A model generated the notes under the pieces. That model saw nothing but the letters and a program-made list of their open reading frames with translations. It had not been told where the DNA came from and searched no databases. A stretch of 5,943 nt of DNA from Oscillospiraceae bacterium (GTDB taxonomy: Bacteria; Bacillota; Clostridia; Oscillospirales; Ruminococcaceae), in assembly GCA_003508605.1 (NCBI GenBank), contig DNUB01000152.1, forward strand, positions 1-5,943, given 5' to 3'. This document shows positions 5,919-5,943 of this stretch, piece after piece (the first letter of the stretch is position 1; every line of letters begins with the position of its first letter). Position numbers and translations under genes: made by a program.

Positions 5919-5931
5919 GGGGCAACGCCCC
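5919..5931. repeat. Compact GC hairpin near the window end
   Basis: GGGGC (5919-5923) and GCCCC (5927-5931) form a perfect 5-bp stem with the loop AAC. The flanks are A/T-rich and no T-run follows on either strand, so it is not an obvious terminator. It lies downstream of the rplA terminator in the last 65 bases, which otherwise contain nothing I can assign. It could be part of a leader for a gene beyond the window or a dispersed GC repeat. Confidence 0.45.
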
Positions 5932-5943
5932 GAATTTATGAAA

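Noticed and set aside
5938..5943. ATGAAA at the window end as the start of a truncated gene
   Set aside because: The only SD-like sequence (GAGGGG, 5917-5922) is too far upstream and sits in the GC hairpin; two codons cannot support a gene.

Overview
This 5.9-kb window looks like the chromosome of a low- to mid-GC Gram-positive anaerobe of class Clostridia, possibly an Oscillospirales/Ruminococcus-type gut bacterium. The reasons are the gene order rpmG-secE-nusG-rplK-rplA, a short single-TM SecE, a four-cysteine L33, strong AGGAGG-type Shine-Dalgarno (SD) sites, sigma-A-type promoters, and a fused ATPase-permease with a very large extracellular domain. The genus assignment is inference from gene style only.

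Layout: positions 1-139 hold no gene, only the 3' flank of the ABC gene with an imperfect stem-loop (55-88). Positions 140-3079 on the minus strand encode one 979-residue protein: an N-terminal MacB/LolD-type ATPase fused to a four-TM FtsX-like permease with an extracellular domain of about 560 residues. It has its own near-perfect promoter at 3131-3158. The 5' end of the gene lies at an ATG (3079); an upstream in-frame TTG (3112) is an unlikely start.

Positions 3080-3558 are a 479-bp divergent intergenic region. It contains the minus-strand promoter, two inverted repeats, a perfect 14-bp tandem duplication, a weak plus-strand terminator candidate, a strong extended -10 promoter (3402-3430) and a structured 5' leader of about 122 nt. 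The leader starts with a stem-loop and T-tract at the predicted transcription start.

Positions 3559-5819 on the plus strand are a compact housekeeping operon. rpmG (L33), secE (translocase subunit), nusG (transcription elongation), rplK (L11) and rplA (L1) are separated by 16-95 bp. It joins ribosome assembly, protein export and transcription-translation coupling in one transcript. The widest gap (rplK-rplA) holds a stem with an asymmetric internal loop that matches the L1-binding motif, directly abutting the rplA SD, so L1 autoregulation is likely. A strong intrinsic terminator (5841-5878) follows rplA. The last 65 bases show no gene, only a small GC hairpin.

Most of the window is ordinary core genome. 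The points most worth a second look are the L1 site between rplK and rplA, the terminator-like element at the very 5' end of the rpmG operon, the methionine-rich stretch in the ABC protein's extracellular domain, and the repeat cluster between the divergent promoters. I found no defence system, mobile element, CRISPR array, tRNA or rRNA.
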